A DNA stretch of 64,000 bases from positions 62,001 through 126,000 of the forward strand of contig NZ_BSSE01000007.1 of NCBI RefSeq assembly GCF_030268965.1, given 5' to 3'. Positions 41,838 through 50,770 of the stretch are shown here, piece by piece (position 1 is the stretch's first letter; each line of letters begins with the position of its first letter). The notes beneath the pieces were generated by a model. The model saw only the letters and a list, made by a program, of their open reading frames with translations. It ran no database searches and had not been told where the DNA came from. A program made the translations under genes and the position numbers. This DNA is from Microtetraspora sp. NBRC 16547 (GTDB taxonomy: Bacteria; Actinomycetota; Actinomycetes; Streptosporangiales; Streptosporangiaceae).

Positions 41838-43316
41838 ATGAGCACCGACTCTCGTACCGGCACCGCACCCTTGCCCACCGGACCGCTCAGCCAGATCGAC
41901 TACAGCGAGCGGATCCCCAACAATGTCGACCTGGCCAGTGACCGCCGCCTGCAGCGCGCGCTCGAGGGATGGCAGCCGAAGTTCCTCGAGTGGTGGAAAC
42001 AGCTCGGCCCGGCCTTGCCGACCAAGGACGTCTACCTGCGCACCGCGATCGCCGTGGGCCGCGACGGCTGGGCGCATTTCGACCACGTGCCCATGGACCA
42101 GTACCGCTGGGGCATCTTCCTCGCGGAGCGGGACCCCGACCGGAAGGTCAACTTCGGCAAGCACAAGGGGGAGCCGGCCTGGCAGGAGGTGCCGGGCGAG
42201 CACCGCGCCGACCTGATGCGTCTCATCGTCGTCCAGGGCGACACCGAGCCGGCCTCGGTGGAGCAGCAGCGCACCCTCGGCAACACCGCCCCGAGCATCT
42301 ACGACCTGCGCAACCTGTTCCAGGTCAACGTCGAGGAGGGCCGCCACCTCTGGGCGATGGTCTACCTTCTGCACGCCTACTTCGGCAGGGAGGGGCGCGA
42401 GGAGGCGGAGCAGCTGCTCAAGCGCAACTCCGGCGACCTCGACGCTCCGCGCATCCTCGGCGCGTTCAACGAGGAGACCACTGACTGGCTGCAGTTCTTC
42501 ATGTTCACGTACTTCACCGACCGTGACGGGAAGTACCAGCTCGGCACCCTCAAGGAGTCGGCCTTCGACCCGCTGGCCCGCACCTGTGAGTTCATGCTCA
42601 AGGAGGAGGCCCACCACATGTTCGTCGGCACCACGGGTGTCCAGCGGACCGTGGAGCGCACTGCCGAGCTGATGAAGCAGCACGACACCAAGGACATCTT
42701 TCCGCACGGCGGCATCCCGCTGGAGGTGATCCAGAAGTACCTCAACTTCCAGTTCTCGGTCTCCATGGACCTGTTCGGCTCGGAGCAGTCGACCAATGCC
42801 GGCAACTACTACTCCTCGGGCCTGAAGGGCCGCTGGATGGAGGCCCGGCGTAAGGACGACCATGTCCTGCTCGACGCCACCCGCGAGATGAACTACGTCG
42901 AAGACGGCCAGATCAGGACCAAGACGGTGCCGCTGCTGAGCGCGCTCAACCTCGACCTGCGGGACGAGTACGTCGCCGACTGCGCCAACGGCGTCCGCCG
43001 CTGGAACCAGGCGCTCGAGGACGCCGGACTGCCGGAGCGTCTGTACCTGCCGCACGAGGGCTTCAACCGCAAGGTCGGCGTGTACGCGGGCCATCGCGTG
43101 AGCCCGCACGGCGAGGTCGTCGACGAGGCCACCTGGGTGGCCCGTGTCGACGAGTGGCTCCCCAGCGCCCAGGACCGCGAAGACGTGCGGGCGCTCATGA
43201 TCCCGGAGTACGAGTACGGCAAGTTCGCCGGCTGGATCGCCCCGCCGCTGACGGGCACCAACGAGCAGCCGGTCGAGTTCGACTACGTGCACCTGGCAGA
43301 CGAAGGACTCGCCTGA
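41838..43316 (+). CDS. boxB: Benzoyl-CoA 2,3-epoxidase, BoxB
   Basis: 492 aa, full length. BoxB is the di-iron oxygenase that converts benzoyl-CoA to 2,3-epoxybenzoyl-CoA with O2 and reduced ferredoxin. All six iron ligands I recall for Azoarcus BoxB (E120, E150, H153, D211, E240, H243) are met with a constant offset of 17: E137, E167 and H170 (VNVEEGRHLW), D228 (YFTDRD), E257 and H260 (LKEEAHHMF). ATG 41838 follows ACAGGAGAG by 5 nt. Divergent arrangement follows: the PaaX-type regulator is convergent with it downstream. Confidence 0.97.
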   Translation: MSTDSRTGTAPLPTGPLSQIDYSERIPNNVDLASDRRLQRALEGWQPKFLEWWKQLGPALPTKDVYLRTAIAVGRDGWAHFDHVPMDQYRWGIFLAERDPDRKVNFGKHKGEPAWQEVPGEHRADLMRLIVVQGDTEPASVEQQRTLGNTAPSIYDLRNLFQVNVEEGRHLWAMVYLLHAYFGREGREEAEQLLKRNSGDLDAPRILGAFNEETTDWLQFFMFTYFTDRDGKYQLGTLKESAFDPLARTCEFMLKEEAHHMFVGTTGVQRTVERTAELMKQHDTKDIFPHGGIPLEVIQKYLNFQFSVSMDLFGSEQSTNAGNYYSSGLKGRWMEARRKDDHVLLDATREMNYVEDGQIRTKTVPLLSALNLDLRDEYVADCANGVRRWNQALEDAGLPERLYLPHEGFNRKVGVYAGHRVSPHGEVVDEATWVARVDEWLPSAQDREDVRALMIPEYEYGKFAGWIAPPLTGTNEQPVEFDYVHLADEGLA

Positions 43317-43422
43317 CCGCCCGCGTGGCGGTGCCGGGCGCGCGTCTGTTCACCGCCGCGCTCGCGCTGGATCTGGAACTGAGGAGCGGGGCGGCCGTAC
43401 GCCCATCGGGCGGGCGAGGTGC

Positions 43423-44322
43423 TCAGCTGCGGGCGCCGGCCTCGGCACTCATGCGATCCCATTCGTCCTGTGCCCGCCGATGCCAGCGGTCGTGCTGATC
43501 GTGGAACGTGGCGGCCGCTCGCGGGCCGGGCCAATCGTGCTGGAGCAGCTCGGCGGGGAGGTCGGGGTCCAGGAACGGGAAACGCCGCCATTCCTGGATG
43601 AGCTGAACCTGGTTGACGAACGCCTCCCGGTCTGACGCGGCCGACAGCCCCTCGAAGCGGTCGATGAAGCCGACATAGCGCTGCTCGACGTCGTCGAGGT
43701 CCCAGGCTGACATGAGCAGCTTGGCGGGGTCGCCGATCCCCGCCGACGGGCCGGTCCACCCGAAGGCCCGGTCGTCGAGGTCGAGCTCGGTGATGATCGC
43801 GCGGACGGCGTCCTCCTTCGAAGCGTCAGGGATGATCCACAGACCGGGGGCGGGAGAGCCGAGGCCGAGCCAGGTCAGCCTGGTGCGCAGGCGGTGCCGC
43901 AGCTGGCGCTGGGTCTCCGGCACTCCCACCGTGACGACGAGCCAACGGCCGTCCCATCCGTGTGGCTTGCGCATGAAGCCGTAGATGCGCTCGGTGCCCT
44001 CCTGGAGCAGGCGTTCCCCGGCCCGCGTCAGATTCCAGCGCACCTTTCGGCCGTGCCGGGTCGAGGTGAGCAGCCCCTCGGCGGCGGTCCGGGACAGCGC
44101 CTGGCGCGCGGACTTCTCCTCGACGCCGAGCGCGCCCAGCGCGTCGACGAGGGTGCCCGTCCAGACCTCGCCCTGGCGGGGGAGGACGAACTCGCCGAGG
44201 ATCGTCAGCAGGAGCGAGCGCGCGCTCGGGGACGTCTCCCGATGGCGCTCGGAAGGCTCCCGCCGCCCCTCGGAAGGTTCGGCCGCCGGACCGGCCGGCT
44301 TGCGCCTCTCGCGCGTGGCCAC
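43423..44322 (-). CDS. PaaX-family transcriptional regulator
   Basis: 299 aa. A charged 35-residue leader precedes the winged helix SARSLLLTILGEFVLPRQGEVWTGTLVDALGALGVEEKSARQALSR, ending TSTRHGRKVRWNLTRAG; the central PaaX domain has PHGWDGRWLVVTVGVPETQR and LGLGSPAPGLWIIPDA; the C-terminal part contains WDLDDVEQRYVGFIDRF. PaaX represses phenylacetyl-CoA catabolism in other bacteria; here the effector is probably benzoyl-CoA or a later CoA ester (inference). GTG 44322 chosen for AGGAGAG five nucleotides upstream. Confidence 0.9.
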   Translation of the reverse strand: MATRERRKPAGPAAEPSEGRREPSERHRETSPSARSLLLTILGEFVLPRQGEVWTGTLVDALGALGVEEKSARQALSRTAAEGLLTSTRHGRKVRWNLTRAGERLLQEGTERIYGFMRKPHGWDGRWLVVTVGVPETQRQLRHRLRTRLTWLGLGSPAPGLWIIPDASKEDAVRAIITELDLDDRAFGWTGPSAGIGDPAKLLMSAWDLDDVEQRYVGFIDRFEGLSAASDREAFVNQVQLIQEWRRFPFLDPDLPAELLQHDWPGPRAAATFHDQHDRWHRRAQDEWDRMSAEAGARS

Positions 44323-44419
44323 ATCACTCTCCTGTCGCTCGACACCCTCGGTGAGGCGCATTCTCCCAGGTGGGAACCTCTGCGCGGTAACCGTTGGCAA
44401 GGCGTGCGGGATCCGCCTC

Positions 44420-44452
44420 ACGTCGAGAATAAGTACTACAAATACTTGACGT
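44420..44452. promoter_or_regulatory. Composite dyad between paaX-like gene and boxC
   Basis: Within the 195-bp divergent gap, AAGTA-CTACAAA-TACTT (44431-44447) is nested in ACGTC/GACGT (44420-44424 and 44448-44452), the left arm interrupted by six bases. The gap is AT-rich and must hold promoters for both directions. Candidate binding site for the PaaX-type regulator. Confidence 0.45.
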
Positions 44453-44517
44453 AAGACTCTGAATGCGTCGACTATTGTTCGATATAAGGTCCCTCCCCAA
44501 CCCCCACGGAGTGCGCA

Positions 44518-46248
44518 TTGACCGTCACCGAGAACGTTGAAACCGTGCACAGCAGGGCGGATGCCGAGCCGGCTACGACGGTGACGCCTCCGGTGGTCGG
44601 CTTCGTGACATCCCCTGAGCGGTACCGTCACTGGAAGCTCGAGGTGGACGGAGAGGTGGCCACCGCCACGCTGACCGTCGACGAGCAGGGCAGCCTCGTC
44701 CCCGGCTACGAGCTCAAGATGAACTCCTACGACCTCGGCGTCGACATCGAGCTCTACGACCTCGTGCAGCGGCTCCGCTTCGAGCATCCCGAGGTCAAGT
44801 CGGTCGTCATGACCGGCGGCCTCGAGCGCATGTTCTGCGCCGGGGCCAACATCCGCATGCTGGCCCAGTCCACCCACGCGTGGAAGGTGAACTTCTGCAA
44901 GTTCACCAACGAAACCCGCAACGGGATCGAGGACGCGACCGCCAACTCCGGCCAGACCTGGATCGCCGCGCTCAACGGGACCGCGGCCGGCGGAGGCTAC
45001 GAGCTCGCGCTCGCCTGCGACCAGATCGTCCTCGTCGACGACGGCTCATCCGCCGTCTCCCTCCCCGAGGTTCCGCTCCTCGGCGTGCTCCCCGGCACCG
45101 GTGGCCTGACCCGCGTCGTCGACAAGCGCCACGTCCGCAAGGACCGCGCCGACCTCTTCGCCACCAAGTCCGAGGGCTACCGCGGCCGCACCGCCGTCGA
45201 GTGGGGCCTGGTGGACGCCGCCGTGCCGCGCAACGCCTGGAACGAGGAGATCGGCAGGCGTGCGCGGGAGGCGGCGGCCCTGTCGAAGCGCCCGTCCGCC
45301 GCCAAGGGCGTACGGCTGACGCCCCTCGACCGCACGGACGACGCCGACACCATCACCTACCCGTACGTGTCGGCGAAGATCGACCGCGCGGGCCGCCGCG
45401 TCGAGATCACGGTCGAAGGCCCGAAGGACGCCCCGCCCGCCGACGCCGCGGCCGTGCTGGCGCAGGGTGTCGACTACTGGCCGCTGGCCCTGACCCGCGC
45501 GCTGGACGACCTGATCCTGCACCTGCGCACCAACGAGCTGGAGCTCGGCATCTGGGTGTTCCGTGCCGTCGGCGACACCGAGAAGGTCCTGGCTTACGAC
45601 GCCCAGCTCCGCGAACTCGCCGACGACTGGTTCGTGAACGAGGTGTCCCAGTTCTACAAGCGCACGCTCAAGCGTCTCGACGTCACGAGCCGCAGCCTCA
45701 TCGCCGTCATCGAGCCCGGCACCGCCTTCGCCGGCCTGCTGCTCGAGCTCGCCCTCGCGTCCGACCGTCAGTACATGCTCGAGGGCATCTACGAGGACCG
45801 CGATCCCGACGCCGCGCCGGCCGCCATCCAGCTGAGCGAGTCGAACAACGGCGCCTTCCCGATGGGCAACGGCCTCTCCCGCCTGGAGTCCCGTTTCTGG
45901 GGCAAGCAGGACGACCTCGACACCGCCCGCGGCAGGATCGGTCAGCCGCTCGACGCCGCCGCCGCCGTCGACGTCGGTCTGGTCACCCTGGCCCTCGACG
46001 ACATCGACTTCGAGGACGAGTTGCGGATCGTGCTCGAAGAGCGGGCCTCACTGTCGCCCGACGCGCTGACCGGCATGGAGGCCAACCACCGTTTCGTCGG
46101 TCCGGAGTCCGTGGAGACCAAGATCTTCGGCCGGCTGACCGCCTGGCAGAACTGGATCTTCATCCGTCCCAACGCCTCCGGCCCGAATGGCGCCCTGCCA
46201 CGCTACGGCTCCGGCCGCAAGGGCGACTACGACCTGAAGCGAGTGTGA
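44518..46248 (+). CDS. boxC: 2,3-epoxybenzoyl-CoA dihydrolase, BoxC
   Basis: 576 aa, the long crotonase-type enzyme that hydrolyses epoxybenzoyl-CoA to the C6 semialdehyde CoA plus formate. N-terminal crotonase region with GLERMFCAGANIRMLAQS and AALNGTAAGGGYELALACDQ (oxyanion glycines), VPLLGVLPGTGGLTRVVDKR, then a second region with FYKRTLKRLDVTSRSLIAVI, AGLLLELALASDRQYML and the C-terminal FGRLTAWQNWIFIRPNA. TTG start at 44518 with CGGAG about 7 nt upstream. Confidence 0.96.
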   Translation: MTVTENVETVHSRADAEPATTVTPPVVGFVTSPERYRHWKLEVDGEVATATLTVDEQGSLVPGYELKMNSYDLGVDIELYDLVQRLRFEHPEVKSVVMTGGLERMFCAGANIRMLAQSTHAWKVNFCKFTNETRNGIEDATANSGQTWIAALNGTAAGGGYELALACDQIVLVDDGSSAVSLPEVPLLGVLPGTGGLTRVVDKRHVRKDRADLFATKSEGYRGRTAVEWGLVDAAVPRNAWNEEIGRRAREAAALSKRPSAAKGVRLTPLDRTDDADTITYPYVSAKIDRAGRRVEITVEGPKDAPPADAAAVLAQGVDYWPLALTRALDDLILHLRTNELELGIWVFRAVGDTEKVLAYDAQLRELADDWFVNEVSQFYKRTLKRLDVTSRSLIAVIEPGTAFAGLLLELALASDRQYMLEGIYEDRDPDAAPAAIQLSESNNGAFPMGNGLSRLESRFWGKQDDLDTARGRIGQPLDAAAAVDVGLVTLALDDIDFEDELRIVLEERASLSPDALTGMEANHRFVGPESVETKIFGRLTAWQNWIFIRPNASGPNGALPRYGSGRKGDYDLKRV

Positions 46249-46251
46249 TCC

Positions 46252-47871
46252 ATGAGCGCCGTGGAGTTCAACGCGGGTTCCTGGCTGACCCACCGCCACG
46301 TCGAGGAGGGACGTGGCGACCGGGCCGCGGTTCGCGGCGGCGCCGGGCTCACCTATGCCGAGCTGTCGGACCTCGTCGGGATCGTCACCGCCGGCCTGCG
46401 CTCTCTCGGGTTACGGCGCGACGACCGCGTCGTGTTCGTCACCAACGACGACGTGCCCATGTTCACCGGGATCCTCGCCGCCTTCTGCGGCGGGTTCGTG
46501 GCCGTACCGGTGTCGACCATGCTCGGGGCCAGGGAGCTCGGTGAGATCATCGCCGACTCCGGCGCCTCGGTGGTCGTGGTGAGCGCCGAATACGAACCCC
46601 AGATCGAGCAGGCGGTCGCCATGGCGCCTGAGCTGCGCCACCTGGTGTGCGACGGGGACGCCGCGTTGACCGCTCCGGCCTGGGCCACGTCGAGCACGTG
46701 GGCCGAGCTCGTCGCGGCGGGGGAGCGGGAGTCCGTCGAGGGGCGGGCGCCCGCCGCCACGTCGGAGGACTCGTGGGCCCTGTGGCTCTACACCTCCGGC
46801 ACCACCGGATCGCCCAAGGGCGCCATGCACCGCCACGCCAACATCCGGCACGTCTGCGAGACCTACGGCGACCAGGTGCTGGGCATCCGGCCGGACGACG
46901 TCTGCTTCTCAATCGCGAAGCTCTTCTTCGCGTACGGCATCGGCAACTCGATGTTCTTCCCGCTCTCGGTCGGCGCGGCGACCGTTCTCGAACCGCGCCG
47001 TCCCAGCCCCGCGGTGGTGGCCGAGCGGGTGGCCGCCGACCGGCCGACGCTGTTCTTCGGCGTCCCGACCTTCTACGCGGCGCTGGTCGTCAGCGACCTC
47101 CCCGACGACGCTTTCGCGCCGGTGCGGCTCGGCGCGTCGGCTGGAGAGGCGCTGCCGGCGGCGCTCCAGGAGAGGTTCACCCGGCGCTTCGGCGTGGAGA
47201 TCATCGACGGCATCGGCTCCACCGAGGCGCTGCACATCTTCCTGTCCAACCGGCCCGGCGAGATCCGTCCGGGCACCACGGGCCGCCCCGTGCCGGGCTA
47301 CGACATCGAGCTGCGCGACGCCGACGGCCAGAAGGTGCCCGACGGCGAGCCGGGATCGCTCTACGTCCGCGGCGAATCCATCGCCCTGGGCTACTGGCGC
47401 CGAGCGGACGCCAGCCGCACCGTCTTCGCGGGGGAGTGGCTCAGCACCGGTGACACCTACGTGCGGACCGTGGACGGGTTCTACGCCTGCATGGGCCGCA
47501 GCAACGACCTGCTCAAGGCGGGCGGCATCTGGGTCTCGCCGGCCGAGGTCGAGAGCCGGTTGCTGGAGCACGACGCCGTCGCGGAGGCCGCGGTGGTCGG
47601 CGTCTCCGACGCCCACGGGCTCGACAAGCCGGTCGCGTGCGTCGTCACCAGTGGCGAGGTCACGGCCGAGGAGCTCGTCCAGTGGTGCCGCGACGGCCTC
47701 GCCTCGTTCAAGCGTCCCCGCGAGATCGTCTTCGTCGACGCGTTGCCCAAGACCGCCACCGGCAAGATGCAGCGCTTCAAGGTCCGTCAGATGGTGGCGG
47801 ACATCACCGCGGCACCGTCCGCGGACCACACCGCCGAGGCGGCACCCACCAGCGAAGGAGCGCACCAGTGA
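46252..47871 (+). CDS. Benzoate-CoA ligase
   Basis: 539 aa of the benzoate-CoA ligase group (BclA/BadA-like). ATP loop LWLYTSGTTGSPKGAMHRH, family-specific FSIAKLFFAYGIGNSMFFPL and GIGSTEALHIFLSNRPGEIRPGTTG, GDTYVR, and the C-terminal lysine in LPKTATGKMQRFKVR. Commits benzoate to the pathway as benzoyl-CoA. It starts 3 nt after the boxC stop and its own stop overlaps the next gene (GTGA). Confidence 0.95.
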   Translation: MSAVEFNAGSWLTHRHVEEGRGDRAAVRGGAGLTYAELSDLVGIVTAGLRSLGLRRDDRVVFVTNDDVPMFTGILAAFCGGFVAVPVSTMLGARELGEIIADSGASVVVVSAEYEPQIEQAVAMAPELRHLVCDGDAALTAPAWATSSTWAELVAAGERESVEGRAPAATSEDSWALWLYTSGTTGSPKGAMHRHANIRHVCETYGDQVLGIRPDDVCFSIAKLFFAYGIGNSMFFPLSVGAATVLEPRRPSPAVVAERVAADRPTLFFGVPTFYAALVVSDLPDDAFAPVRLGASAGEALPAALQERFTRRFGVEIIDGIGSTEALHIFLSNRPGEIRPGTTGRPVPGYDIELRDADGQKVPDGEPGSLYVRGESIALGYWRRADASRTVFAGEWLSTGDTYVRTVDGFYACMGRSNDLLKAGGIWVSPAEVESRLLEHDAVAEAAVVGVSDAHGLDKPVACVVTSGEVTAEELVQWCRDGLASFKRPREIVFVDALPKTATGKMQRFKVRQMVADITAAPSADHTAEAAPTSEGAHQ

Positions 47872-48890
47872 GCGCCCCCGAAGTCGACCTCCTCATCATC
47901 GGGGCCGGGCCCGTCGGCCTGTTCGGCGCCTATTACGCCGGCGTGCGCGGCCTCAGGACCGCCGTCGTCGACTCCCTGAGCCAGGTCGGCGGCCAGGTCA
48001 GCGCGATGTACCCGGAGAAGCAGATCTTCGACATCGCCGGCTTCCCCGCCGTCTCCGGCCGCCGGCTCGTCGCCAACCTGGTGGAGCAGGCCGCGCAGTA
48101 CGACCCGACGTACCTGCTCGGCCAGGAGGCGCAACGGCTCGACCGTGTCCCCCGCGACGGCGGGCCCGACCTGCTCGTCGTCAAGACCAGCGCCGGAACC
48201 GAGATCGCCGCCGGAGCCGTCGTCGTCACCGGCGGGATCGGCACCTTCACGCCGCGACCGCTGCCGGCCGGGGAGGAATTCCTCGGCAACGGCCTGGAGT
48301 ACTTCGTGCCGGACAGCGCGGAGTACGCCGGAAAGGACGTCGTCATCGTCGGCGGGGGCGACAGCGCGGTGGACTGGGCGCTGATGCTCCACCCCGTCGC
48401 CAGAAGCGTGACGCTCGTGCACCGCCGCGCGGCGTTCCGGGCCCACCGCGGCTCGGTGGAGCGGCTCAGGGCCTCGCCCGTCGAGGTCATCGTCAACGCT
48501 CAGGTCACCGCCACCACCGGCGACGGCCGGCTGGAGCGGATCGAGGTCGCCGTCACCGGCGAGGAGGGAAAGCGCACCCTGCCGTGCGAGAAACTCGTCG
48601 CGGCCCTGGGCTTCACCGCCAACCTCGGGCCGCTGCGCGAGTGGGGCATCGACCTGCACGACAACCGCCACCTCGTGGTCGACTCCGCGATGCGGACCAA
48701 TGTGCCCGGCATCTACGCGGCCGGTGACATCACCGACTACGACGGCAAAGTCCGTCTGATCGCGGTCGGTTTCGGTGAGGTGGCGACCGCGGTCAACAAC
48801 GCCGCGGTGCACATCGATCCGAATGCCCAGCTATTCCCGGGCCACTCGACTGACAACCCGGCATCGGCGCCGCAGCCGGTCCCCGTCTGA
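47868..48890 (+). CDS. Thioredoxin-reductase-like ferredoxin-NADP+ reductase
   Basis: 340 aa flavoprotein. FAD motif LLIIGAGPVGLFGAYYAGVRG (about 8-28), NADP motif VVIVGGGDSAVDWALML (about 157-173), and C-terminal FAD contact GIYAAGDITDYDGK with GFGEVATAVNNAAVHI. The redox-active CxxC of thioredoxin reductase is absent, which fits the TrxR-like FNR class. It feeds electrons to the adjacent ferredoxin and so to BoxB, taking the place of BoxA (inference from context). GTGA overlap with the ligase behind GAAGGAG. Confidence 0.9.
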   Translation: MSAPEVDLLIIGAGPVGLFGAYYAGVRGLRTAVVDSLSQVGGQVSAMYPEKQIFDIAGFPAVSGRRLVANLVEQAAQYDPTYLLGQEAQRLDRVPRDGGPDLLVVKTSAGTEIAAGAVVVTGGIGTFTPRPLPAGEEFLGNGLEYFVPDSAEYAGKDVVIVGGGDSAVDWALMLHPVARSVTLVHRRAAFRAHRGSVERLRASPVEVIVNAQVTATTGDGRLERIEVAVTGEEGKRTLPCEKLVAALGFTANLGPLREWGIDLHDNRHLVVDSAMRTNVPGIYAAGDITDYDGKVRLIAVGFGEVATAVNNAAVHIDPNAQLFPGHSTDNPASAPQPVPV

Positions 48891-48935
48891 GGCGGCAGCC
48901 CGACAGCTCCGAGTTCTCGCACATCAGGAGATCCA

Positions 48936-49274
48936 ATGCCGTACGTCATCGCCGCCCCGTGCATCGACGTCATGGACCAGTCATGCGTGGAGGAATGCCC
49001 GGTCGACTGCATCTACGAGGGGGACAGGAAGCTTTACATCAACCCCAAGGAGTGCATCGACTGCGGTGCCTGCGAGCCGGTGTGCCCCGTTGAGGCGATC
49101 AGCCAGGACAGGCGCGTCGCCGCGGAGCACGTCGACTTCGTCGAGGACAACCGCCGGTTCTTCGTCGAGACGCTGGCGGGCCGCGACGTGCCGCTCGGCG
49201 CGCCCGGAGGCGCGCACAAGACGGGGCGCATCGGCGTGGACACCCCCATGGTCGCGGACCGTCAGGAGACGTGA
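48936..49274 (+). CDS. fdxA: 7Fe (3Fe-4S/4Fe-4S) ferredoxin
   Basis: 112 aa FdxA-type ferredoxin. Cluster ligands: C9, C17 and C21 in APCIDVMDQSCVEECPVDC and the second set in KECIDCGACEPVCPVEAI. A 40-residue C-terminal extension (FVEDNRRFFVETLAG...) is as usual for actinobacterial FdxA. Placed directly after the reductase, it is the likely electron donor to BoxB. AGGAG about 8 nt before the ATG. Confidence 0.95.
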   Translation: MPYVIAAPCIDVMDQSCVEECPVDCIYEGDRKLYINPKECIDCGACEPVCPVEAISQDRRVAAEHVDFVEDNRRFFVETLAGRDVPLGAPGGAHKTGRIGVDTPMVADRQET

Positions 49275-49276
49275 GC

Positions 49277-50161
49277 ATGCTCGACGGCACCCCGCTCATC
49301 GACGCGCACGTCCATGTGCCGCTGCTGGAGACGCTGCGTCCCGCCTGGCTCCAGTGGGCGCGCGACTTCGGAGTCGACGGGATCATGGAGGACGCCTGGG
49401 ACGAGGACGGCAGGCCGCTGCCGGCGCGCCTCGACGAGATCTTCGCCGCCCAGGGCGTCGACGTCGCACTCCTGTTCTGCGAATACAGCCCGAAGGCGAC
49501 GGGCATGCAGGCCTTCGAGGACCTGCTGTCGATCGTCGAGTACAACCCGGCGCGGTTCCGTCCGGTCGCCAACGTCAACCCGCACCTGCACTTCCCGATC
49601 GCGGCCGAGGTACGGCGGCAGCTTGACCTCGGGGCCGCCGCGCTGAAGCTCCACCCGGTGCACGGCGGGTTCCGCTGCGACGACGCGGCGCTCTACCCCG
49701 CCTACCACGTGCTCGAGGAGCGGGGCGTGCCGCTCGTCGTGCACTGCGGCACGAGCTCGTTCCCCGGTTCGGCGAACGAGAACGCCGACCCGCGCTTCCT
49801 CATCCCGGTCGTGCGGGACTTCCCGGGGCTCAACGTCGTGCTGGCCCACGGCGGGCGCGGCTGGTGGTACGACTCGGCCGCCTTCCTGGCGCTGTCGAAC
49901 GACACGGTGTGGCTGGAACTTTCCGGGCTGCCGCCGAAGCGGCTCCCCGAGTACTACGCGAACTATGACCTCGTCCGCCTTGCCCGCCGGTGGATCTTCG
50001 GCACCGACTGGCCCGGTGTGCCGGGCACGGCCGCCAACGCGCGAGCCGTCGCCGGCCTGCTGCCGGACGACGTCGCCGCCGCCGTGCTCGGCGGGAACGC
50101 GATGCGGGTGTACGCCGGGTTGCCGCCGATTCCGTCCGCGGCCCCGTTCACGCGCGGGTGA
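49277..50161 (+). CDS. Amidohydrolase-2 family metal-dependent hydrolase
   Basis: 294 aa TIM-barrel protein. The HxH metal site is in LIDAHVHVPLLE (about residues 8-19), later ligands in LKLHPVHGG, PLVVHCGTS, VVLAHGGRGWWYD and IFGTDWPG. The family includes decarboxylases and ring or lactone hydrolases. Co-transcription with the box genes suggests removal of a pathway by-product, not shown by sequence. ATG 49277 chosen because AGGAGA lies 7 nt upstream; the GTG at 49271 is too close. Confidence 0.85.
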   Translation: MLDGTPLIDAHVHVPLLETLRPAWLQWARDFGVDGIMEDAWDEDGRPLPARLDEIFAAQGVDVALLFCEYSPKATGMQAFEDLLSIVEYNPARFRPVANVNPHLHFPIAAEVRRQLDLGAAALKLHPVHGGFRCDDAALYPAYHVLEERGVPLVVHCGTSSFPGSANENADPRFLIPVVRDFPGLNVVLAHGGRGWWYDSAAFLALSNDTVWLELSGLPPKRLPEYYANYDLVRLARRWIFGTDWPGVPGTAANARAVAGLLPDDVAAAVLGGNAMRVYAGLPPIPSAAPFTRG

Positions 50162-50164
50162 CCG

Positions 50165-50737
50165 ATGGCCGTCTACGCGCTTGGGCCCAAGGTGCCCCGA
50201 ATCCATCCGGACGCCTACGTGCACCCGGATGCCGTCGTCATCGGCGACGTCACCATCGGCGCCGAGTCGTCGGTATGGCCGACCGCGGTGCTGCGAGCAG
50301 ACTTCGGGCGCATCGAGATCGGTGAACGCACCTCCATCCAGGACGGCACGATCCTGCACACCACCGAGGAGTGGCCGACAGTGATCGGCAGCGACTGCGT
50401 GGTCGGGCACAACGCGCATCTCGAGGGCTGCACGGTCGAGGACCGCTGCCTCATCGGCTCCGGCTCGGTGGTCCTCAACCGAGCCGTGGTGCGCGCGGGA
50501 TCCGTCGTCGGCGCCCAGGCGCTCGTGCCCGAGGACCTGGAGGTCCCCACGCACCACATGGCGCTCGGCGTGCCCGCCCGGACCCGGCCGATGGACAGCG
50601 CGGTGCAGGCCGAGTGGATCGACTACGGCGTACGCGAGTACCTCGGCAACGCCAAGCGCTATCGGCTCGAACTGCGCCGGATCGACCCGGGCAGGGATGA
50701 CCCGGGCAGGATCGACGCGGACGGAACGAGACGATGA
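50165..50737 (+). CDS. Gamma-carbonic anhydrase-like hexapeptide protein (PaaY-like)
   Basis: 190 aa left-handed beta-helix: hexapeptide turns such as VVIGDVTIGAESSVWPTAVLRAD, IEIGERTSIQDGTILHTT, VIGSDCVVGHNAHLEGC, VEDRCLIGSGSVVLNRAVV. Zinc His are H65 and H82; the third ligand position (H82+5) is Glu87, with a His instead at 85. PaaY in the phenylacetate pathway is a related thioesterase that clears dead-end CoA adducts; a similar rescue role here is inferred. It starts 3 nt after the amidohydrolase. Confidence 0.87.
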   Translation: MAVYALGPKVPRIHPDAYVHPDAVVIGDVTIGAESSVWPTAVLRADFGRIEIGERTSIQDGTILHTTEEWPTVIGSDCVVGHNAHLEGCTVEDRCLIGSGSVVLNRAVVRAGSVVGAQALVPEDLEVPTHHMALGVPARTRPMDSAVQAEWIDYGVREYLGNAKRYRLELRRIDPGRDDPGRIDADGTRR

Positions 50738-50770
50738 GTGACGACGGGCCCGCCGTCCGTCCGCCCGGTG

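Noticed and set aside
38574-50737. Phenylacetate (paa) cluster
   Set aside because: PaaX-, PaaH- and PaaY-like genes are suggestive, but there are no paaABCDE epoxidase subunits; BoxB, BoxC and benzoate-CoA ligase are unambiguous.
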